NCBI GenBank assembly: GCA_022496805.1
Contig: CM040096.1
Location: 8,185,501 to 8,249,500 of the forward strand
Length of the DNA stretch: 64,000 bases
DNA from: Pohlia nutans
Lineage: Eukaryota > Streptophyta > Bryopsida > Bryales > Mniaceae
Reading direction: 5' to 3'
The position numbers were made by a program, and so were the translations under genes. Below, one piece after another: positions 11,901 to 22,186 of this stretch. How positions within the stretch are numbered: the stretch's first letter is position 1; the number at the start of each line of letters is the position of its first letter. The notes beneath the pieces are model-generated. The model did no database searches and was not told where the DNA came from. It worked only from the letters and a program-made list of their open reading frames with translations.

Positions 11901-12438
11901 GAGTCTAACCATATATAACGCCATATTGGTTAAATTGGCCAATCCCTGTTATTTTTTAGTGTAACAGGGATCAATTTAACCAATATGGCGTTATATGTAA
12001 AATACCAGTACAACTAACATCCTGCCAAAGCAACATGATATGTGCGCTTGCAAGTAGTATCAATCTCTACACTGCAGAAAGTTACAGAAACCACAGCTTA
12101 TAATTCCCGAAATTCACAGAGTATGCATCATCTGATCATTGATTCTACACAGTACATCATACGTACGTTTCTCATAATTCATTTTGTATAGTAAAGACGC
12201 AACAGGTGACTGAAATCGAGTTTACCAGTTGGTGGCCGAGGCTGAGCGCCACTGTACCGAAGATATCCTTGTTGCCACTGCTGCTCCCGCAGAACACACA
12301 CACGCGCTTGAACAACCGTTTACTACTACAACCACTCAGCTCCGAGTTCAATTTCTTCACTGCGACTCCCTCACGATCCATCTCTCGCTTCATCCCGGCC
12401 TCAACAAGAATGAATTCCACTCGACGGCCGCAAAGCAT
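8951..12438 (-). CDS. LOG: Cytokinin riboside 5'-monophosphate phosphoribohydrolase (LOG)
   Basis: Seven exons on the minus strand: 12438-12226, 11273-11176, 10985-10955, 10783-10684, 10320-10250, 9314-9171 and 9055-8951. All introns are GT..AG and the exons join in frame to 253 residues. Family role: LOG releases free cytokinin base from the riboside monophosphate in the cytosol or nucleus. The exons supply [12 protein letters not shown] near residue 46, [12 protein letters not shown] near 78, [18 protein letters not shown], the signature [16 protein letters not shown], then [13 protein letters not shown] and LCWEDAK. The start ATG at 12438 gives a slightly long N-terminus; later in-frame ATGs exist. 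The fifth junction was set at CCA|GTGGGT because only that keeps the GLLN frame. Introns 1, 4 and 5 carry MITEs. A CT-rich patch just upstream (about 12600-12620, minus strand) suits a 5' UTR. The gene looks intact. Confidence 0.93.
9520..9681. mobile_element. CACTA-type MITE in LOG intron 5, TSD AAA
   Basis: Begins CACTACAAGGAGAAG and ends TTAGTAGTG, with AAA on both sides (9517-9519 and 9682-9684). Sequence and length (~162 bp) match the copies at 13532, 21250 and 21611. The CACTA ends plus 3-bp duplication are the hallmark of En/Spm-type elements. Confidence 0.85.
10345..10572. mobile_element. TTAA-flanked element, family J copy 1 (LOG intron 4)
   Basis: Starts TTAATCCCTAGAAG and ends TTTCGGGGTTAA. 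It shares AGCCCGAATTGGG and GATGATATAAAAT interior motifs with the copy at 11572-11735. Non-coding. Confidence 0.6.
11572..11735. mobile_element. TTAA-flanked element, family J copy 2 (LOG intron 1)
   Basis: Starts TTAACCCCTAATGAAG and ends ACTTTAGGGGTTAA. About 164 bp, non-coding. The interior matches the copy in intron 4. Confidence 0.7.
11910..11998. repeat. Near-perfect 89-bp hairpin in LOG intron 1
   Basis: Arms of ~40 bp (CATATATAACGCCATATTGG on the left, its complement on the right) enclose a loop of about 10 bases. It is the size of a plant miRNA precursor but looks more like a tiny MITE; nothing in the sequence shows expression. Confidence 0.7.
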
Positions 12439-12885
12439 GAGTGATTAATTGAGAGTAGAAAGGAATATGTGTAATAAGTGTTCAACCACGATCCACGTTA
12501 CAGAAGTATTGATGATGCGGTGAGATTAGCGTGCAAGTTGCGTGAATGATCTGCACCGAGCAAAGTATTGATCGACGGGAGGGCAGAAAAGGGCTCCCAG
12601 AAGGGAAGGAGAGAGAGAGACAGGGACCTCCACTAATAGAAAAAGTGAGTAATTCGTTACTATCAGAAAGTCTATTCTCAATCTTCCACCTGGATTCTCT
12701 CTCACTTGTCCAGGCTCACTCACTAGACTCAATCACTCCATCACTCACTCTTTTTGTACATTTTTTTAACTTTGTTTCAATGGGTTGTTGGTCTTTAGTT
12801 GCAAATGAACTCTGACTGTGTGTTTTAGTCTAAAAGCATTCATGACGATTGTTCTGATAAGGTAGAATGTCCTGAAACGGAATAC

Positions 12886-13459
12886 TTAACCCCTAAAGGA
12901 CCACAACTATGTTCCTCTCCAAACACTCCAAAGTACCCCTTCTCATAAAAAGACAAATAGTTTTTGATCTATGACCTTTTTGACCAATCCAACCGTAGGA
13001 TATTTCAAGCAACTTGAATTTATTACCACCTACAAATTTTCAACCGTTCAGGGTTCTTCAATAGTAAGATTATAAGCTTCAAAGTTGGTTGCACCTTTTT
13101 TTTTGGCTTGCTGCCTATATTTGAAACTTTCTGAAAATGCCGAAAATGCAAAGTTTAGTCTCAAATTTGGTAAAATGAATTTGGCAATTGTGTGCATGAG
13201 GGTGTTAGCTCATTGTGTGCAAAAATCTAGATGCATAGCTCATTGTATGAAAATTTTCAGGAGCTGCCCGCAGTTAGGTTTTCACCTTTGCATGATTGTA
13301 TCTTTTGATTTATACATCACCAATGTATGCAAATTACCATCCCATCTTCGTTACAAAGAGTAGTATCATCACAAAAAATCTCAAGAATTGAGGATCAATA
13401 TTCATTCCACAGTGAACTGACCGAACTTGGAAAATCAGCCTTGGTCCTTAAGGGGTTAA
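12886..13459. mobile_element. TTAA-flanked element, family B
   Basis: Starts TTAACCCCTAAAGGACCA and ends TGGTCCTTAAGGGGTTAA, giving a ~14-bp TIR just inside TTAA. It directly abuts the next element, sharing the TTAA at 13456-13459. Non-coding. Confidence 0.75.
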
Positions 13460-13886
13460 GCCTTAAAAGGTCTAGGGAGCCCGTTCCAACCAGTGTTATA
13501 TATTATATACTAGTATAATTCCTTTGTGTTTCACTACAAGTAGAGGCATTGTTTCTCACTCTAGAGGATCCTGTTCATTGTTGCTTTTCACTATACAAGG
13601 TTGTCCTACATGACGAATCGCACTCACCAAATCCAACCAAAAAATTGGTGAGTGGGAAGTAGCACCGTTTGACTCATAGAATGAGTGAAAAGCGACGCCT
13701 TCTCCTTGTAGTGTTTGGAATGGTTCTACACTTCCTATGGAGTTTAAGATAAAAAAATGAAGTTAAAGTTCATGTTGACACGGTTCTAATGAGCTATTGG
13801 GGTCTCAATTTGGAACTTTCTACTTACAAAAAATGCCAAATATATGCCAACATATCTACTATCCCCAAGAGACCTTTAAGGGTTAA
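13456..13886. mobile_element. TTAA-flanked element, family C copy 1, interrupted by a CACTA MITE
   Basis: Runs from the shared TTAA at 13456 (then CCTTAAAAGGTCTAGGG) to GACCTTTAAGGGTTAA at 13883-13886. The CACTA MITE at 13532-13713 is inserted in it; removing that leaves an element closely matching 20292-20524. Confidence 0.7.
13532..13713. mobile_element. CACTA-type MITE, TSD TTT
   Basis: 182 bp, from CACTACAAGTAGAGGC to CTTCTCCTTGTAGTG, flanked by TTT on both sides. Nested inside the family C TTAA element, so it is the younger insertion. Confidence 0.88.
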
Positions 13887-14623
13887 CCCCTAAACGCTTG
13901 GGAGGCCAAAAACTGGCTTATGAATGTAACTCACTATTCAATTCTAACTGCTACATGGATGAATTTCATCCAATTTTTTTTTGTGAAGGATTTTTGTTGG
14001 TCATGCCACCTCTTCAAGTTAAATTAAATTCATTCAAGTTATTTTTGGATTTTATATGGGGTCCCAACTACAAAAAGAGTCGTAAAAACGGTTCACCATG
14101 TAGTGTCTTTTGGATTTTTTCTGTTTTTCCTACTTAAAACTAAGTTTAGGCCATGAAAATGAGTTCTATTGCATTTGAAATTCACAAATAAAATGAAGCT
14201 TACCAAGTCTATTTTCTACTCTACTTTGAATTTTTGGAAAACTCTGCAAATTGAGTGTTTTATTGGAGTTACAAGTTTGACATGTATTACCATGGTGTAG
14301 GAAAAGAAAAATCTAAATTTAGGTACATGGATGATTTTTATTTCCTGTAATGTTCTTCATTGTAATTTACACCTTTGGTAAAAAAATCAGAAATTTTGAG
14401 TACATTTGTAATTGATATGAATTTTCTTTACAATCACTTCAAAAAATCATAGTAGTTTCAAATTTTCACCGAAACTTGTGGAAAAATCATGGTTTGTAGT
14501 AGAGACATGGCTTCATCTACTAAAAATGAAAAATTTGAAATTTTATCATATTTATAGTGGCAAAATTGAGTGTGACAGGTAAAACTTGATTCTATGATCA
14601 TGGGCCCGACGTTTAAGGGTTAA
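13883..14623. mobile_element. TTAA-flanked element, family D copy 1
   Basis: Starts TTAACCCCTAAACG and ends GACGTTTAAGGGTTAA, sharing its left TTAA with the preceding element. Its ~740 bp align along the whole length with 15518-16256. Its short ORF is not conserved between the copies. Confidence 0.75.
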
Positions 14624-15517
14624 GTTTTCTAGCCTACGTGTGATAGGAGTAGAAGGCAAATAGATTTTTTTTTCCTCGTAGGATATTATAAATCATGAAG
14701 AATTCATAATTTTATTCTAAAAAATGAAATTCCTACAAATTTTCAAAGCGAAAAGTTAGACATCACCCAAACTGTTAACTAAAATATTGCAAATCTGTGA
14801 ACATATGATTTCACAAAGTGACCCAAATTCTACAAATTTGATTGGTTGACACACATGTGACATTGAGTTTGGTTGTTAACCATTATGGGTCATCCTACTC
14901 ATGAAACTGGACGATTTTGGTGTTAGTAGATTGGTGTCTACACACTTTGTTTTTTTGACTTGTGGAATAGTTATGTTTAGCTAAATGCCACATGTAACTT
15001 TGAGCTTATTTTTTGGTCTCCTCTAACTTATAGAATACATTTTATTTCATCTAAACATTTTAGACTGGTTTTTGCATGGCGTGTGTAGTAGAGCAAGGAA
15101 AAAACAACGTTCAACAAGAGAAGCTTGTGAAAAACAAGTGATGGAGTTTACTTGTTTTGTTTCAAAATGGTGATGTTGGATTTTTACAATGAAACTTTTT
15201 GGTTCCATTTCTAAATGGTGTTGATAAACTAGCGTCTACAAACTTTGTTCTTTGACTAATGAAAAAGGTATGTTTAGTCAAACACCGCCCATATAGCTTT
15301 GAGCTTGTTTTTTTTTGTCCCTCTAGTATTAAAAAAAAAAACATTTAACTTCATTCTTTTAATATAGTTTACTTCATGGTTTGTGTGGCCATGGCATGGA
15401 TCACTATACTTTATACTTTCCAATGCGTCCTTTTTCGAAGAGCTCTTTTTATTTTTAGAAGAGTCCTTTTGATCTTTTTTAATTTGTGCAAGAACAATGA
15501 AGAAATATGGAAGGGTT
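14624..15517. repeat. AT-rich spacer with a diverged ~185-bp duplication
   Basis: Between the two family D elements there is no gene. The blocks 14915-15100 and 15212-15395 are diverged direct repeats (shared GGTGTCTACACACTTTG / GCGTCTACAAACTTTG, then CTTTGAGCTT, then a TTT-rich end), spaced ~297 bp apart. Confidence 0.55.
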
Positions 15518-16256
15518 CTAACTCCTAAATGCCGCCTAGACCTAAAACTGACTTATAAATGGAACTAACTATTCAATTCCAACTGCTACGTGGATGATTT
15601 TCATCCAATTTTTTTTGTGAAGGATTTTTGTTGGTCATGCCACCTCTTCAAGTTAAAATGACATCATTCAAGCTATTTTTTGACTTTATATGGGGTCCCA
15701 ACTACAAAAAGAGTTGTAAAAATGGTTCACTATGTAGTGTATTTTGAATTTTTTTTCTATTTCTGCCTAAACTAAATTTAGGCCATGAGAATGAGTTCTA
15801 TTGCATTTGAGCTTAACTAATAAAATGAAGCTTGCCAAGTCTAGTTTCTATTTCGCTTTGAATTTTTGAAAAACTTTGAAAATTGAGTGTTTTATTGCAT
15901 TACAAAGTTCGGTGGGTATTACCATAGTGTAGCCAAAATTTCTAAAGTCAGATACGCTGATGACTTTCATTAACTAAACTTTTATTCATTGTAATTTACA
16001 CCTTTGGTAAAAAACTCTGAATTTTTTAGTACATTTTGTAATTGATATAAATTTTGTTTACAATCACTTCAAAAAATCATAGAAATTTCAAATTTTAAAC
16101 AAAATTTATGAAAAAATCAAGATTTGTACTAGATACGAGGCTTCTTCTACTAAAAATATAACAAAATTTGAATTCTTGTGTTATTTATAGTGGAAAAATT
16201 GAGTGTGACAGATAAAGCATGATTTTGTGGTCATAGGCCCGACCTTTAGGAGTTAA
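15518..16256. mobile_element. TTAA-flanked element, family D copy 2
   Basis: Same orientation as copy 1. The left target is mutated to CTAA (then CTCCTAAATG); the right end is GACCTTTAGGAGTTAA. Non-coding. Confidence 0.7.
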
Positions 16257-16458
16257 TAGGAAGTTTAAACCTAGTTGAAATTGGAATAAATATTAATTAA
16301 TGACAATTTAAGGTAGAAAAAAATTAAAACATAGAAGAAATTATATACTACAATTTTGAAGGATAGAAATATGTTTAATTCCATATCAAAATAATTAACA
16401 GTTAATTTTTACTTTCATCTTGCACGTCTTTTTAGTTTAGGGGTTTTTGAAGAAGGCA

Positions 16459-16996
16459 TTAACCCCTAAAACCCCGAGGGTATTGGACAAAACATAGATG
16501 TGTTATAATATGTGCCTTCCATATGTTTGATGAAGTTTGGTTCAATAGACAAAATGTAGAGTATCATCTCTACAAATTATCCGTACGGTCATAACTTTAG
16601 ATCATTTTTTAATGAATTTAAAAGCATTAACCTTTGAAAATTTGTATAAATTATAATTTTCAATTTTAGAGTTCAAAATTTAGTATGATTGGTTAAAGTT
16701 GGGCTATCTATTGTAAACTTCAAAAAAGCAAAAGAAATAATGCAGGGATCATCATTACTTTCCCCAAATAGCAAATTTTATAACACTAACACAATGTTGA
16801 GGTGATCTACTTTGAAAAATTCTCTCCGGTGGAGTTTAACTCAAATTGCCATAATTCAAATTGGGTTGGAAAGTAGACTTGATGTAGTATTTTTAATTTT
16901 TTTTAATTTTTTCAAAACAATTTTTTTTTGGTTCCGGGCAGCCCGTTAGATTCGGGCAGCGATCAGAAAATGGTCGTTTGAGTGCTTAGGGGTTAA
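16459..16996. mobile_element. TTAA-flanked element, family E copy 1
   Basis: Starts TTAACCCCTAAAACCCCG and ends GTGCTTAGGGGTTAA. The interior is shared, in inverted orientation, with 26603-27149, and also with a decayed copy near 58690-58990. Confidence 0.72.
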
Positions 16997-17102
16997 GGGT
17001 AGTACAAGCGAACTTGGTTATGGTGACCTAGTTGGTACCACTTCCTCTAAGGGTAGCACAAGCGAACTTGGTCATGGTGGCCTAGTTGGTACCACTTCCT
17101 TC
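16997..17102. repeat. 54-bp tandem duplication
   Basis: Two adjacent copies of a 54-bp unit beginning GGGTAGTACAAGCGAACTT and GGGTAGCACAAGCGAACTT, immediately right of the family E TTAA terminus. Only a few differences separate the copies. Confidence 0.85.
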
Positions 17103-17486
17103 AACATACTCTTCATTCACGTCGACCCTACTGGCCAGAGTTACTTTCTCTCTTTTATAAATAATAAAAATAAAGTGTTTTTCTTTTTCTTTTTTAAGAT
17201 TTTTGATAGATTCTCAATCCAATTCTCAATTCAATTCTCCAATTTAAAATTAAAACGTCAACTTTTCATAATGCAAAATTTTGAAGCCAAGGAGATTCAA
17301 AGTTTGTCAATCTTATTTGACTAAGTACTAAAAGAATTCACTTCAAATGCTACTGTCTTGCAATCTAGATAGCCCGGGGGTGCACTTAGTGTTAAAAGCA
17401 AGGTATAACGTGCGTGCGTCACCTCCAAATTAATACCCCTATATACGGTTTTTCTTTCATTAAAAATAATGATATACATACATATA

Positions 17487-17849
17487 TGGGTGCATTCATG
17501 GTAATAGGAGTCAACAGTGCCCAAATTTAAGAACTCTTGATGAGTGCTTAGGATATAATATCTTCAATATATGTAGATATTAGGAAAAAATTAAAGACAT
17601 TTTGCAAAATATGAAAGACATTTTAGTCCTTGTTAAGGACTGGTTACAACCGTATTTTAGTCCTTTTGGAGTACGAATAATCACTCAAACATCGTCAAAA
17701 TTTGGTATATGTTAGGATGACATATTATATATGTAGGAAATAATTTATATTGCATTATCAATTCAAATGATAAAGTTATTGCTTAATAGTTTTTAAAAAA
17801 TAAGCACTGGTTACACTTATGTTGGCTCCTATTACGATGAATGCACCCA
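17487..17849. mobile_element. MITE with 30-bp TIR, TATA target duplication
   Basis: The left end TGGGTGCATTCATGGTAAT is mirrored by ATTACGATGAATGCACCCA. TATA flanks both sides (17483-17486 and 17850-17853). 363 bp, non-coding. A TA-target (mariner-like) origin is possible. Confidence 0.75.
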
Positions 17850-17980
17850 TATAAAAAAAAATAAGCCTAATGTATGTATGCATGTTCAAAGTAAATTAAA
17901 AAAGCAAAATCCTAACGTATGTATACAATGAAAAACATGGCCTAAAAATTAGGTTTCAAATTTTTTAACTACAAAAGTAT

Positions 17981-18313
17981 TTATTTATCATTGCTAAAAT
18001 CATTAAACACTTTTTCATCCGTAGAATGTAACTCATACAAGTTTTTTTCTACTACAAAAGTTATTGTAGCTAGTGCAATAATAGTTTCTAAGTTTACTAT
18101 GATATGATCTGCCTAGTCATAAGTCCATAGTGATCCATGATCTTTTTGGTACCAACACAAGCCAATCTCCATATGAGATGGTTGATCCAACAAATCAATT
18201 GGTTCTCTATATTCAACCCACCTATTAGCAATTTTTCTACACATTCTATAAACCCTTTTTAAATACCAAGTTTTAGTGGTCAATGCTTTTGATTTGCTTA
18301 GCCTTCCTCTTTT
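17981..18313 (-). pseudogene. Degenerate open frame of unknown identity
   Basis: On the minus strand, 111 codons between stops are open except for one internal TAG. The conceptual peptide has protein-like composition with segments such as KTWYLKRVYRMCRKIANRW, EYREPIDLLDQPSHMEIGLC and WYQKDHGSLWTYD before the stop, then ADHIIVNLETIIALA after it. It lacks a convincing start. I do not recognise the family. It could be an exon of a decayed transposon or host gene; homology is the only way to tell. Confidence 0.35.
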
Positions 18314-18960
18314 TTAAAATTTTTCAATGAAGAAGAGTGAGAGTTACTTCCTTCTTACATGTTATATAAGGGAATGGCCCTATATGTAAATTTACAACTC
18401 TTATCACATTAAAAATGGGCTATGTATATTTACAAAATTGTACAAAGTAATATCCTAAGCTTATGTATATTTTGTAAGCCCACCCCACAATTAATAACCC
18501 TTTTGTTCACCTATGTGGTTCCATACAAAATATCGTAGTGCACCCCCTGGGCTAGATAGTTAACTAGGATAGGTGATGGACACGGTCGCCTAAAACTGAA
18601 TGTTGAAATTTTTAAGATATTTTTAAAAAATAAAAATTGTATGGTGAATTTTTTTGAAGAATATGCTTAGGGGCGTTCTCATGGCTCGGGTGAGTGAGAA
18701 AAGTAGTCTGAAGTGATGGATTTGTTTTGAGAAAATGGACTTTGAAAAATTCTAGTTAATTTTTCGTAAATGTTGAATGTGCAAGAGTTTGAAGGTTTAG
18801 AGGTATGAAGAATATCCACACAAAGATATTTTGACTCGGTTTATTTTTGAGTTAGTGCCCCGCTATGACCATATTAGTAAAAAATACGATGTAGTGTTTC
18901 AACTAAATGTAGTGTAAAATGGACCGTATATAATTAGAACTTCAATATTCAAATTTATAG

Positions 18961-19150
18961 GTGGTCTAATGTGATTAGATGTTGAATAATTACAAAGTTG
19001 TTTTCTAAAATTAAAATCCTTCCATTCCATGATATTTAATAAGCCTCGAAAACCTAAGAATGGAAAAAATGTGCGAGATCATAAAACTCATATGAAGGGT
19101 TTGTTTCTTAAAACACATGTACATATGGTGATCTAGTGAACCATGCAATT
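18961..19150. repeat. Dispersed repeat shared with 57388-57735
   Basis: The block around GTGATTAGATGTTGAATAAT, CATGATATTTAATAAGCCT and ACACATGTACATATGGTGAT reappears in the same order near 57388-57735. No termini are recognisable. Confidence 0.6.
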
Positions 19151-20158
19151 TTTATTTCAGAAATAGTGTGGGAAGGGTAAAAATCATTAAAATATAATTT
19201 TTGCAGCAAACAAATTTTTTTACATTGTTATTACAAATCAAATTTAATGCATCAAAGATGGATAATTTTGAAAAATAAATGTGATAGACATCATAATTAG
19301 ATAAGAAGTAAGTTGTAATTAAAAATATTTTTCTAATTAAAAAAAAAATTACTACTACATTCACTACATTCACTACTTCAAAAAGTAGTACTTGATTTGA
19401 AGCCTTAGTCACCCGTACCATAAGAATGCCCTTGGATATTTCATTTTTTGAACCTTATTTTTTGAAAAATAATAATTATTCGGCACAAAATGCCAATCTT
19501 GTCCTCCACCTATGATATTCTAAAAGACTTCTACACATTCTTTTAGTAGCTTGAGGTAAAATCCTATTATTGAATCCATTTTCTTTTTTTAGTATTTTAT
19601 TCTATGTTCTTCCATGCTCATGGTCATTCTCTTTTTCTTCCAATATTATAAACCCAAGTCGTGCCGGGACAAGTTCACAGGCCAATCATAGATTTTAGAA
19701 GGACATGGGACACTTTCTTGATCCGTACTATAAACTCACATAAACCCACTTCAAAACATTTATTAATGAAAGGAGCAACAATATTGATAGCTCCTAAAAT
19801 TAATATGTAGTGATCAAATGTTATTTTTTATTGTATTCTATGACAATTTGTGATGCGCCATGCAAAATAGTGTCAAGAGTCCCATTGATTCTCTCATACT
19901 CTCCTACTCCCTTCGTCCCACAAAAAGACTATGATATCAACTTAAATTTTGTTTCAAAATAAAACCATGATTTCCAATTGTACTCATTTACCACCGGAAA
20001 TTAAGCTTTGTGCGCAATTGACAACTACTTCATGGCATTGCAAACAATCTGAAACATAATCCATGGATTTGGATCATGTTGATTATGGATTTTGATCATG
20101 TTGATCTTGGATTATTGTCATAGATTTTGATCATGTATAAACTTTTTAGCAGTTAAAA

Positions 20159-20264
20159 TACTCCCTTTGTACTCACTTCATTCATGGATTTGCATCATAC
20201 GGTAGTCAACATACTCCCTCTGTACTCACTTCATTCATGGATTTGCATCATACGGTAGTCAACA
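20159..20264. repeat. 53-bp tandem duplication
   Basis: Two near-identical copies of a unit that runs from ATACTCCCTYTGTACTCAC to CATACGGTAGTCAAC. Each starts with a Stowaway-TIR-like ACTCCCT word. Confidence 0.8.
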
Positions 20265-20291
20265 TACTCCCTCTATAATCATGGATTAAGC

Positions 20292-20524
20292 TTAACCCTT
20301 AAAGGTCTAGAGAGTCTTTTCCCACAAGTATTATACAACAATATTCCATTGTATTTGGTATGGTTCCACACCTCCTATGGGTTTAAGATCAAAAGTGAAG
20401 TTAAAATTCACGTCGACATGATTTAATGAGCTATTGGGGGTCTCAATTTGGAACTTTCTATTTACAGCAAATGTCAAATATACGCCAACGTATCTACTAT
20501 CTCCATCACCCCTTTAAGGGTTAG
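20292..20524. mobile_element. TTAA-flanked element, family C copy 2
   Basis: Starts TTAACCCTTAAAGGTCTAG and ends CCCCTTTAAGGGTTAG, where the right TTAA is mutated to TTAG. It matches the pieces of 13456-13886 on either side of the CACTA insertion, so it serves as the uninterrupted version. Confidence 0.72.
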
Positions 20525-20549
20525 TCCATGGATTTTAGTGAAAACAACA

Positions 20550-21104
20550 TTAAACCCTTAAGCGACCACACTACAATTACCCAATCAAACCTCATCAATC
20601 CCTCACATTTTAAAATATATTATATTTTCTGGTATTTTTCTCACAAAAGTATTGTTAAACCGATTTACCCTGATTTTTTCATAATTATTTAAATAAATAA
20701 AAAAATTACAAGATTTTTCAAAGTTTTTTTCTTGTAAAAATCATAGTAATTACAAAAGCTTATAATAGTATGAAATTTTTAGGAAAAATGTAAATAATAG
20801 TGATGAACAACGCGGTGTAGGTGGCATGCTTTTTGAGCTTATACAAAAAGAAATTCAATAGAAAAACATTCTCTACAGTGTATATTGGAATTTTAGGGGT
20901 TTGAGCTTTAAAGTGCTATAAAAAAAAATGTAGTTTTAACAATTTTGAAGAACGGTAAATTGGACTAGAAAGTAAAAGGTAGCCCCCACACTTTCTAAGT
21001 TGGGACCATTTTCATTTGAAATTAGGAACTAGGTGAAAATCAACGTTTGACTGAAAAACGATTAAGCATGGCCCCACGGGGCACCTTGCACGCTTAAGGG
21101 TGAA
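20550..21104. mobile_element. TTAA-flanked element, family G copy 1
   Basis: Starts TTAAACCCTTAAGCGACC; ends CACGCTTAAGGGTGAA with a mutated right target. The interior is shared, inverted, with 38824-39262 and in part with 40229-40450. Confidence 0.65.
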
Positions 21105-21249
21105 TCCATGGGTTTCACTGATATCATGATCTTTTTGTGGGACAGAAGGAGTATATATCTCAAGGAAATTTCATGGTTATAGATTGAAGAGTTGATAAAC
21201 AATTTCCATGCATGGTCATATGTAGTCATTTGCACTATAGCAAAACCTA

Positions 21250-21431
21250 CACTACAAACAGAGGTGTCCTTTCTCACTCTAGAGGATCCTGTTTATTGTC
21301 ACTTTTCACTGTACAAGCTTGTCCTACATGATGAATCACACTCACCAAATCCAACCAAAAAATTGGTGAGTGGGAAGTGGCGCCGTTTGACTCACAGAAG
21401 GAGTGAAAAACGACGCCTTCTCCTTGTAGTG
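21250..21431. mobile_element. CACTA-type MITE, TSD CTA
   Basis: 182 bp from CACTACAAACAGAGGTG to CTCCTTGTAGTG, flanked by CTA on both sides (21247-21249 and 21432-21434). Confidence 0.88.
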
Positions 21432-21610
21432 CTAGAGTGTTGCAACTGCTTAAGAATGTTATGCTTTGCACTTTCATGCGCGTTCTCTAGTACAAAATGG
21501 CCTGTCCTTATGGAGTACAGTCAACCGGTGCGCCCACCTCTGGTCATCAAGGATTCGAATCGCATACCTTGCGGGTCTGGGACCAAGAGCTCAAACTGCA
21601 AGCAGCTACA

Positions 21611-21792
21611 CACTACAAGGAGAAGGCGTCGCTTTTCACTCCCTCTGTGAGTCAAACAGCGCCACTTTGCACTCACCAATTTTTTGGTTGGACTTGCTGA
21701 GTGCAATTCGTCACGTAGGACAAGCGTGTACAATAAAAAAAGGCAATGAACAGGATCCTCCTGTGTGAGAAACGACGCCTCTCCTTGTTGTG
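21611..21792. mobile_element. CACTA-type MITE, TSD ACA, inverted relative to the previous copy
   Basis: 182 bp from CACTACAAGGAGAAGG to TCTCCTTGTTGTG, flanked by ACA on both sides. It is the reverse complement of the copy at 21250-21431, so the pair forms an inverted repeat with a ~180-bp spacer. Confidence 0.88.
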
Positions 21793-22186
21793 ACATGGTG
21801 CATAATCCCGCTTCAATTCGGGTTAAAAAGAGAGAAAAAAACGGGGGAGATCGACCCGCGACAACAAAAGGACACGAAGCCCAAGTCGACGCCGGACCAA
21901 AGGAGGCCCAGCAGAAAAACGATCATCGACCAAAGGAGGCCACCTGGTGTGTTAATCCAGGGAGTGTCTGTGACAACGCTGCTGATCCTCATTGGCTTCA
22001 ATGCAAATGTATATAGAGTTTCAATTGAAGTGCATTCAGATCCAGAGCAGGAGATTGTGCGACGGGCAACGCGTACTATGCCATTGATCATCTGTGGGTT
22101 GCTGTACGTGGGTTCAGAATATTGGAGTCCAGCTGTAATGATCGAGGAAGTTAGTGTTTTTCAGACTTGAGAAGAAAATTGTATAA

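Larger units (their letters stand above)
19907..21151. mobile_element. Stowaway/mariner-type element, nested insertions inside
   Basis: The left end CTCCCTTCGTCCCACAAAAA and the complement of the right end, CTCCTTCTGTCCCACAAAAA, form a TIR of ~33 bp, flanked by TA. This is the TIR style of plant mariner/Stowaway elements. The interior has no transposase; it contains a 53-bp tandem duplication (20159-20264) and two complete TTAA elements (20292-20524 and 20550-21104). Confidence 0.65.

Noticed and set aside
12546..12815. 89-codon plus-strand frame upstream of LOG
   Set aside because: Low-complexity Ser/Leu-rich peptide lying in the probable LOG leader; no family resemblance.
21541..21605. tRNA-like T-arm words (GGATTCGAATC) between the two CACTA MITEs
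   Set aside because: No acceptor stem, D-arm or anticodon arm fits around it.
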